NCBI GenBank assembly: GCA_963575745.1 | Contig: CAUYUJ010016152.1 | Span: 188,545 to 252,544, forward strand | Source: Prorocentrum cordatum | Taxonomy: Eukaryota; Sar; Dinophyceae; Prorocentrales; Prorocentraceae | Length of the DNA stretch: 64,000 nucleotides | Direction: 5' to 3' | Shown here: positions 1-9,251 of the stretch, one piece after another | How positions within the stretch are numbered: position 1 is the stretch's first letter | How the letters are laid out: every line of letters starts with the position of its first letter | Program-made: the position numbers and the translations under genes | The notes under the pieces: model-generated | Told to the model about the DNA's origin: nothing | The model's input: only the letters and a program-made list of their open reading frames with translations | Database searches by the model: none

Positions 1-65
1 ACTACTAGTACTACTACTACTACTACTACTACTACGACCATGGCTACTTCTAGTACTACTACTAT

Positions 66-145
<80 letters not shown>

Positions 146-175
146 GTACTACTACGGCTACTACGGCTACGAATG
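1..175. repeat. ACT/TAC trinucleotide microsatellite
   Basis: Nearly pure ACT (TAC, CTA) trinucleotides run from the window edge to about base 155 with a few interruptions such as ACG and AGT, then decay into GGCTACTACGG. The tract is cut by the start of the window, so its true length is unknown. It is the same motif as the expansion at 1770-2007 and probably occupies the equivalent place in an earlier satellite unit. Confidence 0.9.
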
Positions 176-1925
176 CTACTACAGCGCGGCCGTATTAGGG
201 TGCTGCTGCAGTACAATGTGGTATTACCCGTACAGCCGCCACTATAGTGTTTCCACGACAAGTGTGCCAGATAACTACTACGACTGCCATAGAATCCACA
301 GAATACTCTAATGGTAGAGCTCCACTATTACTACTGCCAGTATTTGACTACTGTACACGACTAGCCACGACTGCGGTATTTCTGCTCGAGTACTGTACTA
401 CGACATCTGTAACCCCACCACTACAGCACTACAACAGTGCTGCGATACTACGACAGCACCAGGACACCACAACAATACTGGAGCACTACGACAATGCTGG
501 AGCATTCCTACTAGAGTATTGCAGCACACGCAGCGCAAGCAGTCGCATACTATTACTTTTACGAATACTGTACAAGAGCACTGCTTCTACAGCGCCACTA
601 CCCCAATAGTACAGCACGGCTCCACAATAGTACACCACTCTTCCTACAACACCACCGCTAACGCATTACAGTTGACGGGTACTAGTACCGCGCTGGGGTA
701 TTACAGTCGTGAATTACGATTGCACTACAGCAGTGCGAGTACTAGCGCACGTACTAGAGTATGATCTTTACTGCGAGACCTGAGTGCTACCATTACGGTT
801 ACAGGGCTACTGCAGCGCTGCCACTTCGTTAATGCAATTCTATTATTGGCTTAGCACGATGCCAGAGTACCACTGGTCCAGCAGTAGGGTACCACTACTG
901 CAGTACTACTGCGAGAGTACTGTGCTAGGACTAGTTCGGTGTCACCACCACAGCACTACAGTATCAAACTACTGCAACAGTTCTGATATACCACGGCATT
1001 CGAATATTCCTACGACGGTGCTGCAGCACACTCACAGCAGGGAGCAGTCGAGTGCTGCTCTACGAAGGCACTACTAGAGCACGGCATCTACAGTGCAGGC
1101 ACTACAATGGTACAGCACGGCTCCACAATAGGTCAGCACTCTCCCTACATCACTGCCACTGAAGCCCTGCAGTTCGAGGAGACTACAGTGGGGACTACTT
1201 CTGCGACAATGCTTCAGTGTGACTGCGAAATCACGTACTATAGTAGGATCTTTACTGCGATACCTGAGTACTACTATTCCGATTCCAGCTACAGGGCTGT
1301 TACAGTGCTGCCACTTCGTTGATGCAATAATGCTAATGATTTAACTCGGTATCAGAGTACCACTGGTTCAGTACTAGAGTACCACTAAGCAGTACTACTG
1401 CTAGAGGATTGTACTACGACTATTTCAATGCCACCACTACAGCATTACAGCGCTAGAGTACTACAACAGTGCTGATAGACTTCGGCATTTGAGTAGTGTT
1501 GCTACAGTAGGGGTAACCACTGCAGGCAATACTATTCGTGCGGATAATCTATTCGAGTGTTGTTTCTACGGTACCACTACTGCAGTCGTACGGCACAGCC
1601 CCACAATGTTGCAGCACTCTTCTGGCAGACTACCACTGAAGTACTATAGTCCTAGGGTGTTACTACTCGGCTCGAGTGCTGCAGTCGTGGTCTACTTCTA
1701 CTGCGCTACTACAGTGCGACTACTAGAGCAAACGTTCGCGTATGACCTCTACTGCAAGGCTGGATTGGTGCTGCTGCTGCTGCTACTACTACTACTACTA
1801 CTACTACGACTACGACTACTACTACGACTACTACTACTGCTACTACTACTACGACTACTACTACTACTACTACTACTACTAATGCTATTATTACTACTAC
1901 TACTACTACTACTACTACGACTACG

Positions 1926-1980
<55 letters not shown>

Positions 1981-2090
1981 TTACTTTTACTACTACTTTT
2001 ACTACAGCTACAGGACTAACGCAGTGCTGTCATACCATTAGTGCAGCACTACTACGGCGGTTCTAGAATGCTGCAGTAGTAGAGCACAAC
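176..2090. repeat. Degenerate ~490-bp tandem satellite, ACT/CTG-rich
   Basis: This stretch is built from at least three diverged units of about 480-500 bp. The string GTACAGCACGGCTCCACAAT begins near 609, recurs near 1110 and is seen in altered form near 1588. GATCTTTACTGCGA near 763 recurs near 1247 and, altered, near 1744. ACAGGGCTACTGCAGCGCTG near 803 recurs near 1290 and, altered, near 2012. Every unit is a patchwork of TACTAC, CAGTACT and GCACTACAG words, which suggests the unit itself arose from a trinucleotide repeat. I see no gene: frames through it are low-complexity and show no domain. Confidence 0.75.
1770..2007. repeat. CTG/CTA trinucleotide expansion inside a satellite unit
   Basis: About 235 bp of CTG and then CTA (ACT) trinucleotides with scattered CGA interruptions. 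The flanks on each side match adjacent positions of the other two satellite units (the GACCTCTACTGC anchor on the left, the ACAGGACTAACGCAGTGCTG anchor on the right). The tract is therefore an expansion within the third unit. Translation gives poly-leucine, which I regard as a by-product. Confidence 0.85.
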
Positions 2091-2204
2091 GAATATTACA
2101 CTACCACAGTACTACTACTGCGACAGTCAGTACTATAGCACTGCCGCTGCAATTCGGTTGCGACGCATTTCGACGCGATTGCAATGCGCTGCGATTGCAG
2201 TCCT

Positions 2205-2275
2205 TTGCTGCTGGCGCCTAGGAGGGGGGGGGTCTCTCTTGTTGCCCCCCTCCCCCAGGCGCCGCCAGCAGCAAG
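2205..2275. repeat. Inverted repeat with G/C-rich arms
   Basis: The left arm TTGCTGCTGGCGCCTAGGAG, followed by a G run, is mirrored by a C run followed by CAGGCGCCGCCAGCAGCAA, with a loop of about 10 bases (TCTCTCTTGT). The arms pair over roughly 25 bases with a few mismatches. It could form a strong hairpin or mark the tip of a small foldback element. No coding potential is visible. Confidence 0.7.
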
Positions 2276-2519
2276 GGGGCGGCGGAAGTCCCGCCCCCGC
2301 CCCGCGTGGCCACGCGCCCGAGTCAGCGAGGTTCGCAGAACCGAGTTCCTCACCACGCGGCCATCCAGAGGGATTCGCACAACGAGGTTCGCGAACGTTT
2401 ACAAAATGAAGAGCGCGCAGAAATTAGACAAAAGGAGAGGGGCTACCGGAAAAAAAGAAAAACAACACGCGACACGCAATGATGTTTTGATGATTCTCGC
2501 AGGGGGGCGATTCGCCCCT

Positions 2520-2960
2520 GAATCCCATATTGGGCTCTCCGGGTCCGCTTGGGGGCCACTCGGGGGCCGCTTGAGGGCTTCCCGGGGAGTCGTGGGGCCC
2601 TCTTGGGGTCTCTTGGGGGGTTCGCGGGGTCGCCTTGGGGGCGCATTGGGGGCCCTGGGCGGCCTCTTGGGGCCATCTTGGAGGCGGTCGGTCAAAAGAG
2701 GGGGGCCTTCGATGTGCGCCCCCCTCTTGGGGGCCGCGATCCTTGTGAGGGGTGTCAAAACTTGCCTCGCCCCCTCCCCCCCCCCCCCTTCCCCCCCCCT
2801 CCCCCCCCCCCCCCTTCCCCCCTTCCCTCCCCCCCCCCCCCGCCCCCTCTGGCCGAAAAAGGAGCCTCCGACGCTTCGCGAAACTTCACCAAATACGTCG
2901 GGGGAGGAGCCCCCCCCTCCGCCCCCCCCCCCCCCCCCCCCCCCCCCCCTTCACCCCCGA
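2520..2960. repeat. G-rich degenerate repeat and long poly-C tracts
   Basis: From 2520 to 2745 short words such as TCTTGGGG, CTTGGGGG and GGGGCC are repeated loosely. From 2768 to 2852 and again from 2918 to 2950 the plus strand is almost pure C with occasional T. The tracts give apparent poly-proline, poly-glycine and poly-arginine frames on both strands, which I do not treat as genes. Homopolymer length is probably unreliable in the assembly. Confidence 0.8.
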
Positions 2961-3059
2961 GCGGAGAAAAAGGGTAGTGGAAGAGCGAAGAAAAAATCCT
3001 TAGCCAACCTGTCGCCCAGAAGGCTGGTGGGATTATAAAAGTAGTGATTTTGCAACGCA

Positions 3060-3370
3060 TGGCCTCATGGAAAGCGCGCGGTCGCGCTCTCGCGGATTCT
3101 TAAGGCAGCCATGTGCGCGTGTTTCCGTTAGTTTCATCAAGTGCGACCAAACGTGCGCGCGTGTCGGAATCGCTCGAACGCCCTTGCACGCGTGCTGGGG
3201 GAGGGTGGCGCGATCCCTGTCACGTGAAGCCATGCGAGTCATTTGCGCGCGTCGACCGCGCGCGCATGTCGAAATCCCCATCGCAACCTTCATCGCGCGC
3301 GCGAGGATACCATGCTCGTCGTCGGCGGGATCGGCATTGGCACCGTCATTTCCTCCGCGACAATTTTGGC
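3060..3370. repeat. Dispersed GCGCGC-rich repeat, diverged copy
   Basis: This segment carries words that recur in the tandem array at 22.1-26.3 kb: a TGTCGGAATCGCTCGAACGC-like block near 3165 (compare 22936, 24213 and 25277), and an ACACCGTCATCGTCGTCGGC-like block near 3305 that matches 23343 and 24347 in diverged form. Many GCGCGC steps are interspersed. It shows that the family is dispersed as well as tandem. No gene is recognised here. Confidence 0.6.
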
Positions 3371-3743
3371 CCAAATCCGCAGCGTGGCCCGAGCGTCAGC
3401 AGCGGGCGAGAGCCTTGCGGCATTGGGGGCGCCGCAGAGGCTCACGCGGCCCCGGCAGCATTCTGATGAGGTCTTGGCGGGCCAGCCCCCCGCCATTCTT
3501 CTCGCGCCCAGAGTTCGCAGATGTCCGTGCGGCGCCGCGCGCCATGGCACGACGTGCTAGGTCAGCCCCTGGGCGCAGGCTCAGGGTGGAAAGGAGAAAC
3601 GAGGGGGCAAGTGCACTGATGCCGACATGCGGCTCGAGTACCCGCCGCTGTCGGGGGGGGCAACTGCCGAACCGGCGGGGCCACTGCGCGGGGGCGCCGG
3701 CGTGGCGGGGGAATTGCCGAGGGCGGCCCATGGTGGAGCGCAG

Positions 3744-4480
3744 CGCCCCCGGCAAAAAAAGCTCTTCCAGGATCGCCTCAAGTCGACAGATTTGGCATGC
3801 GAGCGTGGTTGCAAATGCAGCGAAGATGATACTGCCCCTCCCCATGCTTCTGGTCATCGCGAGGCGGTCGCGGCGGCGGTCGACAGGCGCGGGGTCCGAC
3901 TCATCGACGCCGCCGCGGCCTCCAAGAACGAGCACATCGTAGCCGCTGCCCTGAGGCGGGCGGACAGAGGGACCGAGGTGGCGGTGCTCGCCAAGGTGTG
4001 ATACACCCACCTGGGATTCGAGCGCGCCCTCTTCTCGGTCAGGGAGTCCCCGGAGCGGATGGGCCTTGGCGGCGACGGCGCGCGCAGGCCCGCGGTCTTG
4101 CTGCGCTGGCCGAGGTGCCGCAGCGACGTGTCCTGGGTGAGGTGCGAGGAGAAGGAGGCCGAGCTCCCCCAGGAGGTGCGGCGGCTCGGCCCGGCGCCGC
4201 ACCTGGGCGCCGACGCCCGGCAGGGCAGCTGGCGGGCGCTGGAGAAGCTCTACAGGGAGGGTCTTGATCAGCAGCATCGGCGTTTCGAATTTCGACCGAC
4301 CCGCGGCGGATGGAGGCGCTCGCGGGCATGGCGGAGATCAAGCCGCGCATCCTGCAGGGCAGCCTGTGGCACCTGCTCTTCGACCCCGCGCTGATGGAGG
4401 TGCTCGAGCGGCATGGGGTGGTCTTCCAGGCCACCACGGTGCCTGCTAGCGCCGCGGCCTCGGCGGCCTGCCCGGCGTGT
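3744..4480 (+). pseudogene. Aldo/keto reductase relic
   Basis: Three reading frames joined end to end resemble an NADPH-dependent aldo/keto reductase (TIM barrel). The first frame has GVRLIDAAAASKNE (the GxRxIDTAxxYxNE region), then a TGA at 3999-4001 where a tryptophan is likely, then YTHLGFERALFSVRES and LLRWPRC. Near 4263 the frame changes and ISSIGVSNFD follows, the family's highly conserved IGVSNF. Near 4300 it changes again into MAEIKPRILQGSLWHLLFDP. The catalytic Asp (LID) and Lys (LAKV) are visible. The tyrosine position reads Ser and the usual His before WP reads Arg. One stop and two frameshifts in about 700 bp indicate a non-functional copy, perhaps retroposed. It sits directly upstream of the LINE leader. 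The family call is fairly firm; cofactor and substrate are unknown. Confidence 0.65.
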
Positions 4481-4500
4481 AGTGGCGGGCGCAAGTCTGA

Positions 4501-4971
4501 GTGCGACATCAGCGTGAACTCCAGGGGGCGCTCGAGCTGGACGACGGAGATGGCGACTTCGGGGGCTTCTCCGGCGAGGCGCCGCAGACAGCACGATTTG
4601 TTAACACCTGCTTGCGACGTGCAGATCGGGATGACGAGGGCGATCATATTAAAGACTTCGGCGACTTCTACGACGCAGCTAGGCCTGCGGCACCCGAACA
4701 ACGAGGTGCGGATCAAGATGGCGACTCTGGCAACGACGGCTTCGGCGGCCTCTCCGGCGCAGCTCAACCAGCGGCCCCCGAGCCTCGAGAAGCAGATCCA
4801 CTTGAGGTCGCCCCAACAGCGCCGCTGGCCGCTGGGCAGCAGGGCAGCTTCAGATTCGGCGACGAGGACGATGACGGTTACGACGGCTTCGACGCCGCAG
4901 CCAGACGTGACGAACTCGTGCGACAATGCGATCGGCTACAACCTGAAGGTAGGGCGCTCCTCGCGCTCTGA
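4501..4971 (+). CDS. Acidic segment with repeated FxxF-type motifs
   Basis: An open frame of about 156 codons is strongly acidic and carries a repeating pattern: GDFGGFSG, KDFGDFYDAA, DGFGGLSGAA and DGYDGFDAAA, each preceded by Asp/Glu runs and separated by Ala/Pro-rich spacers (RPAAPEQR, QPAAPEPRE). Short acidic-Phe motifs of this kind are used by trafficking proteins to bind clathrin-adaptor ear domains, so a former adaptor-accessory tail is possible, but that is inference. The frame ends just before the LINE leader, and the start is not defined: the preceding frame is the reductase relic. It may be the remnant of a fused or captured cellular gene. No signal peptide or membrane segment is seen. 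Confidence 0.4.
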   Translation: MRHQRELQGALELDDGDGDFGGFSGEAPQTARFVNTCLRRADRDDEGDHIKDFGDFYDAARPAAPEQRGADQDGDSGNDGFGGLSGAAQPAAPEPREADPLEVAPTAPLAAGQQGSFRFGDEDDDGYDGFDAAARRDELVRQCDRLQPEGRALLAL

Positions 4972-5332
4972 GGCCCGGCACGGGCTTCGGGTCCTCAGGA
5001 TCGGAGAGGCAAGCCATCCAGGACCAACCGTGCCAGTGCAAGGATTGCCCACACCACTTAGGAACACAGGAACTCAGGGCAAGAGCAATAGGCAAGGTGG
5101 CAACCCACGCACGCATCGTCATGCTGTTTATGGCGCATTTCTGCAATGCTTGGCGCAAGGACCTCAGAACCTTTGGATTCAGTGTACATCGGCCCCTGTT
5201 CTGAAACAAGCGTTGAGACAGCGCAAACTAACAGAGCGTGTTTTTTGCTGTGGAGATTGTGAGAAGCCCGCCAGGCTTCTACGGAGAAGTGCAGAACGCG
5301 TTGTCTGCGCCAACACCTGGCTTGTCTTCTAA
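4950..5332 (+). pseudogene. LINE leader segment with IGEASHPGP motif
   Basis: The frame that ends at 5332 carries VLRIGEASHPGP at 4994-5026, followed by a basic, glutamine-rich stretch and a small cysteine cluster (VFCCGDCEKP). The IGEAS(N/H)PGP signature precedes RT-bearing frames in dinoflagellate genomes as I recall them. Its function is unknown; it may be the N terminus of an ORF1-type nucleic-acid-binding protein. The frame overlaps the next ORF by about 95 bases in another phase, so a frameshift probably separates them. The upstream part of the same frame is a shadow of the reductase relic and the acidic segment. Confidence 0.55.
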
Positions 5333-7151
5333 GCGATTCTGCAATGCATTGCAGAAGTTGCAGACCTTAAGCCGGCCAGGGGGGTGGCATGATCGCCGGA
5401 ATGAGAATTCGTCGTCGTACTTGTATGTATTTTCGTTGATGGGCATTGGGTCCAGCTCTTCATTTGAGGCCCCTGTGACAACGCGCGAAACTTTTGAGGG
5501 GGAGGGGGCCCCCCAAGAATGTCACGTGCAAGTTGGCCCTCTGGGCAAACTCTCGGTTGAAGGCCCGCGAAGATTAGCTGAGCTTGAAACTGCGCTAAAA
5601 CGACCGGGAATCCACACTTGCTTGAGACGACGCAGAGATGGCATGCATCGCTATGCGATCACAGGCACACTGGACAGTATTCAGGCTATGAGGGTGCATG
5701 CAGTTTCTTGCGGATCATTGGTATGGGGGGCAGACTCGCATGGACAGCCTAGCATGCAAGTCTTCGTTCCCAATGAGCACATACAATCGTTGCTTCTTGA
5801 ATTGGCCCCAGCTGCGATTCAAAATGATGTGCAATGCATTCGCGAGGCAAAACAATGGCTGGCCTTCAGAGGGAAAGGCGCGTCGCTGGAAACTGTTCCT
5901 GCTCGAATATCAGCTTTCCAAAGCCGCCTCTCCAACGATGCGTCTTGGGTCGTCCGGATGATCGGCGAAACTGGTAGCACGATGCAGTTGCTTATTGTTG
6001 GCACCTCAACGGACTTCTTCCCAGCAAACTGCATACGGTTGCATGCTCACGTTGATCCGAGTTGTCATGTTGATGTGGTGCGGGGGTTCCTTTCTTCCTT
6101 GTGTGTAAGCGCTCATGATGTGCGCATGCATTGCAATAGTTCGCAAGCGTTGTTGAAAGTTATTGTGCCTCATTCGTGTCGTGAGCTGCTCTGTAACGCT
6201 CAATGGGTTGTGAATGCGGGATCGGCGCGCTACCCGTTGCAATTCCGGGTTGAAGAGGCCGCCCAAACAACCAAGCCTCAAGACACCCCACTTGTGCCCC
6301 TCCCTGACTTGAGATCCCCTGTGTCCCTCGGGGTGCCGGGCGTTTCCCCGCTCCCAGATGCTCGTAGGTTTGCCGGCTTGTGTGAAGATGCTCAGAGAAC
6401 AGCTCTACAGGAAGCTTTGGTGAATAAGGTTGCACAGGATGTTGATTCGAATAAGCTCGAGGCTGCACTTGAGCAAACAGATGCTGCCGTTGGAAACGAG
6501 TGGAATGTGTTGTACGATCGCATGCGCAGTGACTCGCTCGATTTGTCTTTGTTCGCAGGTAATGCTGAAAACGCCCCAGCCCGCAAAAGATGGCGCACCG
6601 AGACGGGCGCAGGTCGGGCATTGGAGAAGGAATTCGATGATGTTGCAAATGAGAACGATGACTCCTCGAACACATATGAGCCAGGATGTTTCGTATCTAT
6701 GGACGCAGGCGCTGAAGATAACATGCGGGTTGTTGCTAAAGTTGTTGAAACACGCGGGCGAAACCCGGGTGAAGCGTGCGCTTCTCAGCTCGTTGGTCAA
6801 ATGATTGCCTTGGGCTGGACTTCAGCCAATTTGTCACACTTGCATGAGGGGGAACCTGTTGTTACGCAAAGGAAATGGCCTGGCCAAGAAGGGGGGTGCG
6901 TTGACGTATATCACAAGGCTGCCAATCTACACTACGGGATAACATCGGGTAAGCGTTTCTTCTCCGTCAAAAAAACGGAGTTTCGGGAGCGTGGGAACGA
7001 GCGCGGGCAGTCCAGAAACAATGGGCTGCAGACTTCAAGGCAGCGGCTAACAGTGCTGTCACTACACAGATATGCCTTTGTAGCGCGCGGCCATGCCCGC
7101 GCAAAAGGAAATATGATAACAGAACAGTGCATGCAAGGGATTGGAATTTGA
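5238..7151 (+). CDS. Uninterrupted 637-residue ORF1-like protein, unknown function
   Basis: This frame is open for 1.9 kb in an element whose later parts are interrupted. The start is uncertain: residues 1-40 overlap the leader frame. It is more AT-rich than its neighbours and has a natural amino-acid mix. The middle (about residues 120-340) alternates hydrophobic strands with HVDPSCHVDVV-type segments and could be two related alpha/beta modules. Residues 440-500 are charged and end in a basic RKRW motif. I recognise no named domain. Its position between leader and endonuclease matches ORF1 of other non-LTR elements, so RNA binding is a reasonable guess. No signal peptide or membrane helix is seen. 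Confidence 0.5.
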   Translation: MFFAVEIVRSPPGFYGEVQNALSAPTPGLSSKRFCNALQKLQTLSRPGGWHDRRNENSSSYLYVFSLMGIGSSSSFEAPVTTRETFEGEGAPQECHVQVGPLGKLSVEGPRRLAELETALKRPGIHTCLRRRRDGMHRYAITGTLDSIQAMRVHAVSCGSLVWGADSHGQPSMQVFVPNEHIQSLLLELAPAAIQNDVQCIREAKQWLAFRGKGASLETVPARISAFQSRLSNDASWVVRMIGETGSTMQLLIVGTSTDFFPANCIRLHAHVDPSCHVDVVRGFLSSLCVSAHDVRMHCNSSQALLKVIVPHSCRELLCNAQWVVNAGSARYPLQFRVEEAAQTTKPQDTPLVPLPDLRSPVSLGVPGVSPLPDARRFAGLCEDAQRTALQEALVNKVAQDVDSNKLEAALEQTDAAVGNEWNVLYDRMRSDSLDLSLFAGNAENAPARKRWRTETGAGRALEKEFDDVANENDDSSNTYEPGCFVSMDAGAEDNMRVVAKVVETRGRNPGEACASQLVGQMIALGWTSANLSHLHEGEPVVTQRKWPGQEGGCVDVYHKAANLHYGITSGKRFFSVKKTEFRERGNERGQSRNNGLQTSRQRLTVLSLHRYAFVARGHARAKGNMITEQCMQGIGI

Positions 7152-7296
7152 TCGGCAAGGACAGTTTTGAATTCAGTTTTTTGGACAGTTGTAGCAACAA
7201 GAGCGCAGGACAATTGCAGTGTGAAGTCGGGAGTTTCATCGATAAACGTTATACGAAGTCTGGCTCAAAAGGTCAGCTAGAGGAAACCTCGAAACA

Positions 7297-8199
7297 ATGA
7301 TGGCGGACGAACGACCGCTTGAGTGCAGAGAGGTGGACCCTGATTTCGCAAGCACTGCATATCATAATCTGCGCTACATTAGTTTATCTGACCGCGTTCA
7401 GTTTAACAGAAAAGTTGCTAATGTCAAATATCTTGCCGACCATTTTGACATTGTTGGTCTGAGTGAGCTCCGTGCGTCTGAAGCCGCGGCGGCCGATTCC
7501 TTTTTCCAGCATGTTCGAAATGCCACATGTGTGTTTCACTGTTCGACTTCTTTTCCTGGCCTGGCTCTGTGCCTCACGACTCGTTTCCTGCAGCGGGTCG
7601 GCCTTTCTTAGGATACGGACCTGCAGAGACATCATCGCGTGTTGGTTGACAGTGCTGCTCGCGGATTCTGGCACGAGTTAGGGCCAGTAGTCCGGATGCA
7701 CGTTAACCTGTATTTAAACAGTCATTCGGCGACAGTGCGATGCCGACAGTTGCGCTTATTGATTAGCTCCTGGCGGGCTTTTCGGTCTGAATTTGATGGC
7801 AAACGCGTTGAGTTTGTGATTGGGGGAGATCGGAACTTCGCTGTTGCGCCAGAACAGCATTCCACCTCTTCAGGGGGATCGTGGCATCCAAGTGCTGGAG
7901 TGTTACAGGCGTGGCAAGACTTGTTGCACGTTTTAGGGGTTTCGTTAGCAGGGGGGCTGGAGGAGCACGCGTTCCGGAGTACCGGTCGTGACAGGGAGGG
8001 CGGCAAATGGTGGGTCAGTGAGACGCTCGACTTTGCTCGAGCGGTGGCTGATCTCTTTAGGCGCGCCCACCGTCAGCAGGCTGTTGCTGTAGCGCGAGGC
8101 ATTCCGCATCCGAATACATCTGATCACATGCCTGTATCTGTCACTTTCCGGAGAAGGCCGGGGAGAAGACCCAGGAGAGACTTAAGCAGGCCAGTGTAA
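7297..8199 (+). pseudogene. AP-type endonuclease domain of the LINE
   Basis: The frame encodes an exonuclease-endonuclease-phosphatase fold as found at the N terminus of LINE ORF2. Visible landmarks are NVKYLADHFDIVGLSELRAS with the metal-binding Glu, VIGGDRNF in place of the usual GGDFN, and TSDHMPVSV with the catalytic SDH. It would nick target DNA to prime reverse transcription. A TAG at 7609-7611 breaks the frame in its first half, but the same phase continues after it. It ends in TAATG at 8197-8201, where the next frame begins one base out of phase. The catalytic residues survive, so it decayed recently or is read through. Confidence 0.7.
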
Positions 8200-9251
8200 T
8201 GAAGCCTATGCCAGACTGGTTGATGCACGACACTTCTTTCTTGCGAGACTTCGCGTCGAAGGTTGAGGAGTGGGCTGGCTCGAGAAGCGAAGTCTCGATG
8301 GGGTTGTGTGAATTTCGAGACTTAGCTCAGCAATGCGCCAAGGACTATATGACGCACGTTGTTGGCGCAGCACAGCTCGCAACGCATCGTTTTGATGTTG
8401 CGCTCTCCATGTGCATCGCCGCCGTGGGGAATCAGGAGGTAGACCCACTTCGTTTCTCGATGTGGTTGAGAATATATCCCCATATAGGCATCATTGTTGA
8501 ACCAGAGTTTGACGCGCAAAGAGATTGCATGCGCATCGCGGGCGTTGAACATTTGCTCGGCCACTTGCGGGGCCTTCGCGACCGAATCCGGCGGGGGCAG
8601 AATGATGGGGGTGATGGCGCTTATGGGCCGGGCGGGGTCGTCGAGGGTTTGGCCGGCAGCGGGCCCTCGGCCGGGGGAGCGCCCATGGGCTCTAAACCTC
8701 ACCCGTCCGCGATAGCGCATTTTAAGCAGGTGCGTCGGCCTCGACGTTTTGATTTGCGCCAGCTGTGGGATGAAGAACGTGCCTGCTATATGGGTTCGCC
8801 CGCGCAGATCGGTTCACAGTTGTGCGAAGAAGCCTTGAAAAGGCAAGGATCACCGAGAGGATCTTCAGCTAGTTTCCAGCGCCTGCTGGAAGGCTGGGAC
8901 ATTGATTTGAGCGAGTGCGATGCATGCGTCACGGTGCCTGATGTGACTGATGTCTTGTTGTCCTTGCATGAGCGCAAGTCCCCTGGTGCAGCTGGTGTCC
9001 GCGGGCGCCTGCGCAAACTTCATGCCCTTGTTCTTGCGCCTGTTTTCGTCGAAGCCTTCGCCGAACTCACGCAAGGCCGCTGTGCAGCACCAAGTCATCT
9101 AACCGATATCGCTTGGTTTGCCATGCCAAAGCGGCAAGGTGCTGACGCGGCAGCCTTGGTGAGAGACCTTGAGCTGCCAAACGAGGATGCCAAAGTTTTA
9201 GCTCGCCGTTTCGTAAAGATATTCGACCGGCGAGTTTCGGAGCAATTGTGA
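8199..9251 (+). pseudogene. LINE reverse transcriptase, N-terminal part
   Basis: About 350 codons cover the linker and finger part of the RT. HERKSPGAAGVRGRLRKL corresponds to the KSPGxDG motif that opens non-LTR RTs. ELTQGRCAAPSHLTDIAWFAMPK and LELPNEDAKVLARRF match the following conserved finger blocks. The frame stops at TGA 9249-9251, where the same phase continues with QRQQAFVSGGQM, so the stop looks like a point mutation rather than the end of the protein. Upstream it overlaps the endonuclease stop in a TAATG arrangement. Confidence 0.65.

Noticed and set aside
1489-2019. 176-codon plus-strand frame ending in poly-leucine
   Set aside because: It is the translation of a CTA/CTG microsatellite within a satellite unit; no independent protein character.
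2184-3038. Overlapping Pro/Arg/Gly-rich frames on both strands
   Set aside because: All arise from G and C homopolymers and degenerate G-rich repeats; no domain.
3396-4277. 293-codon minus-strand frame
   Set aside because: Antisense of the aldo/keto reductase relic, open because of GC bias; the plus strand carries the recognisable motifs.
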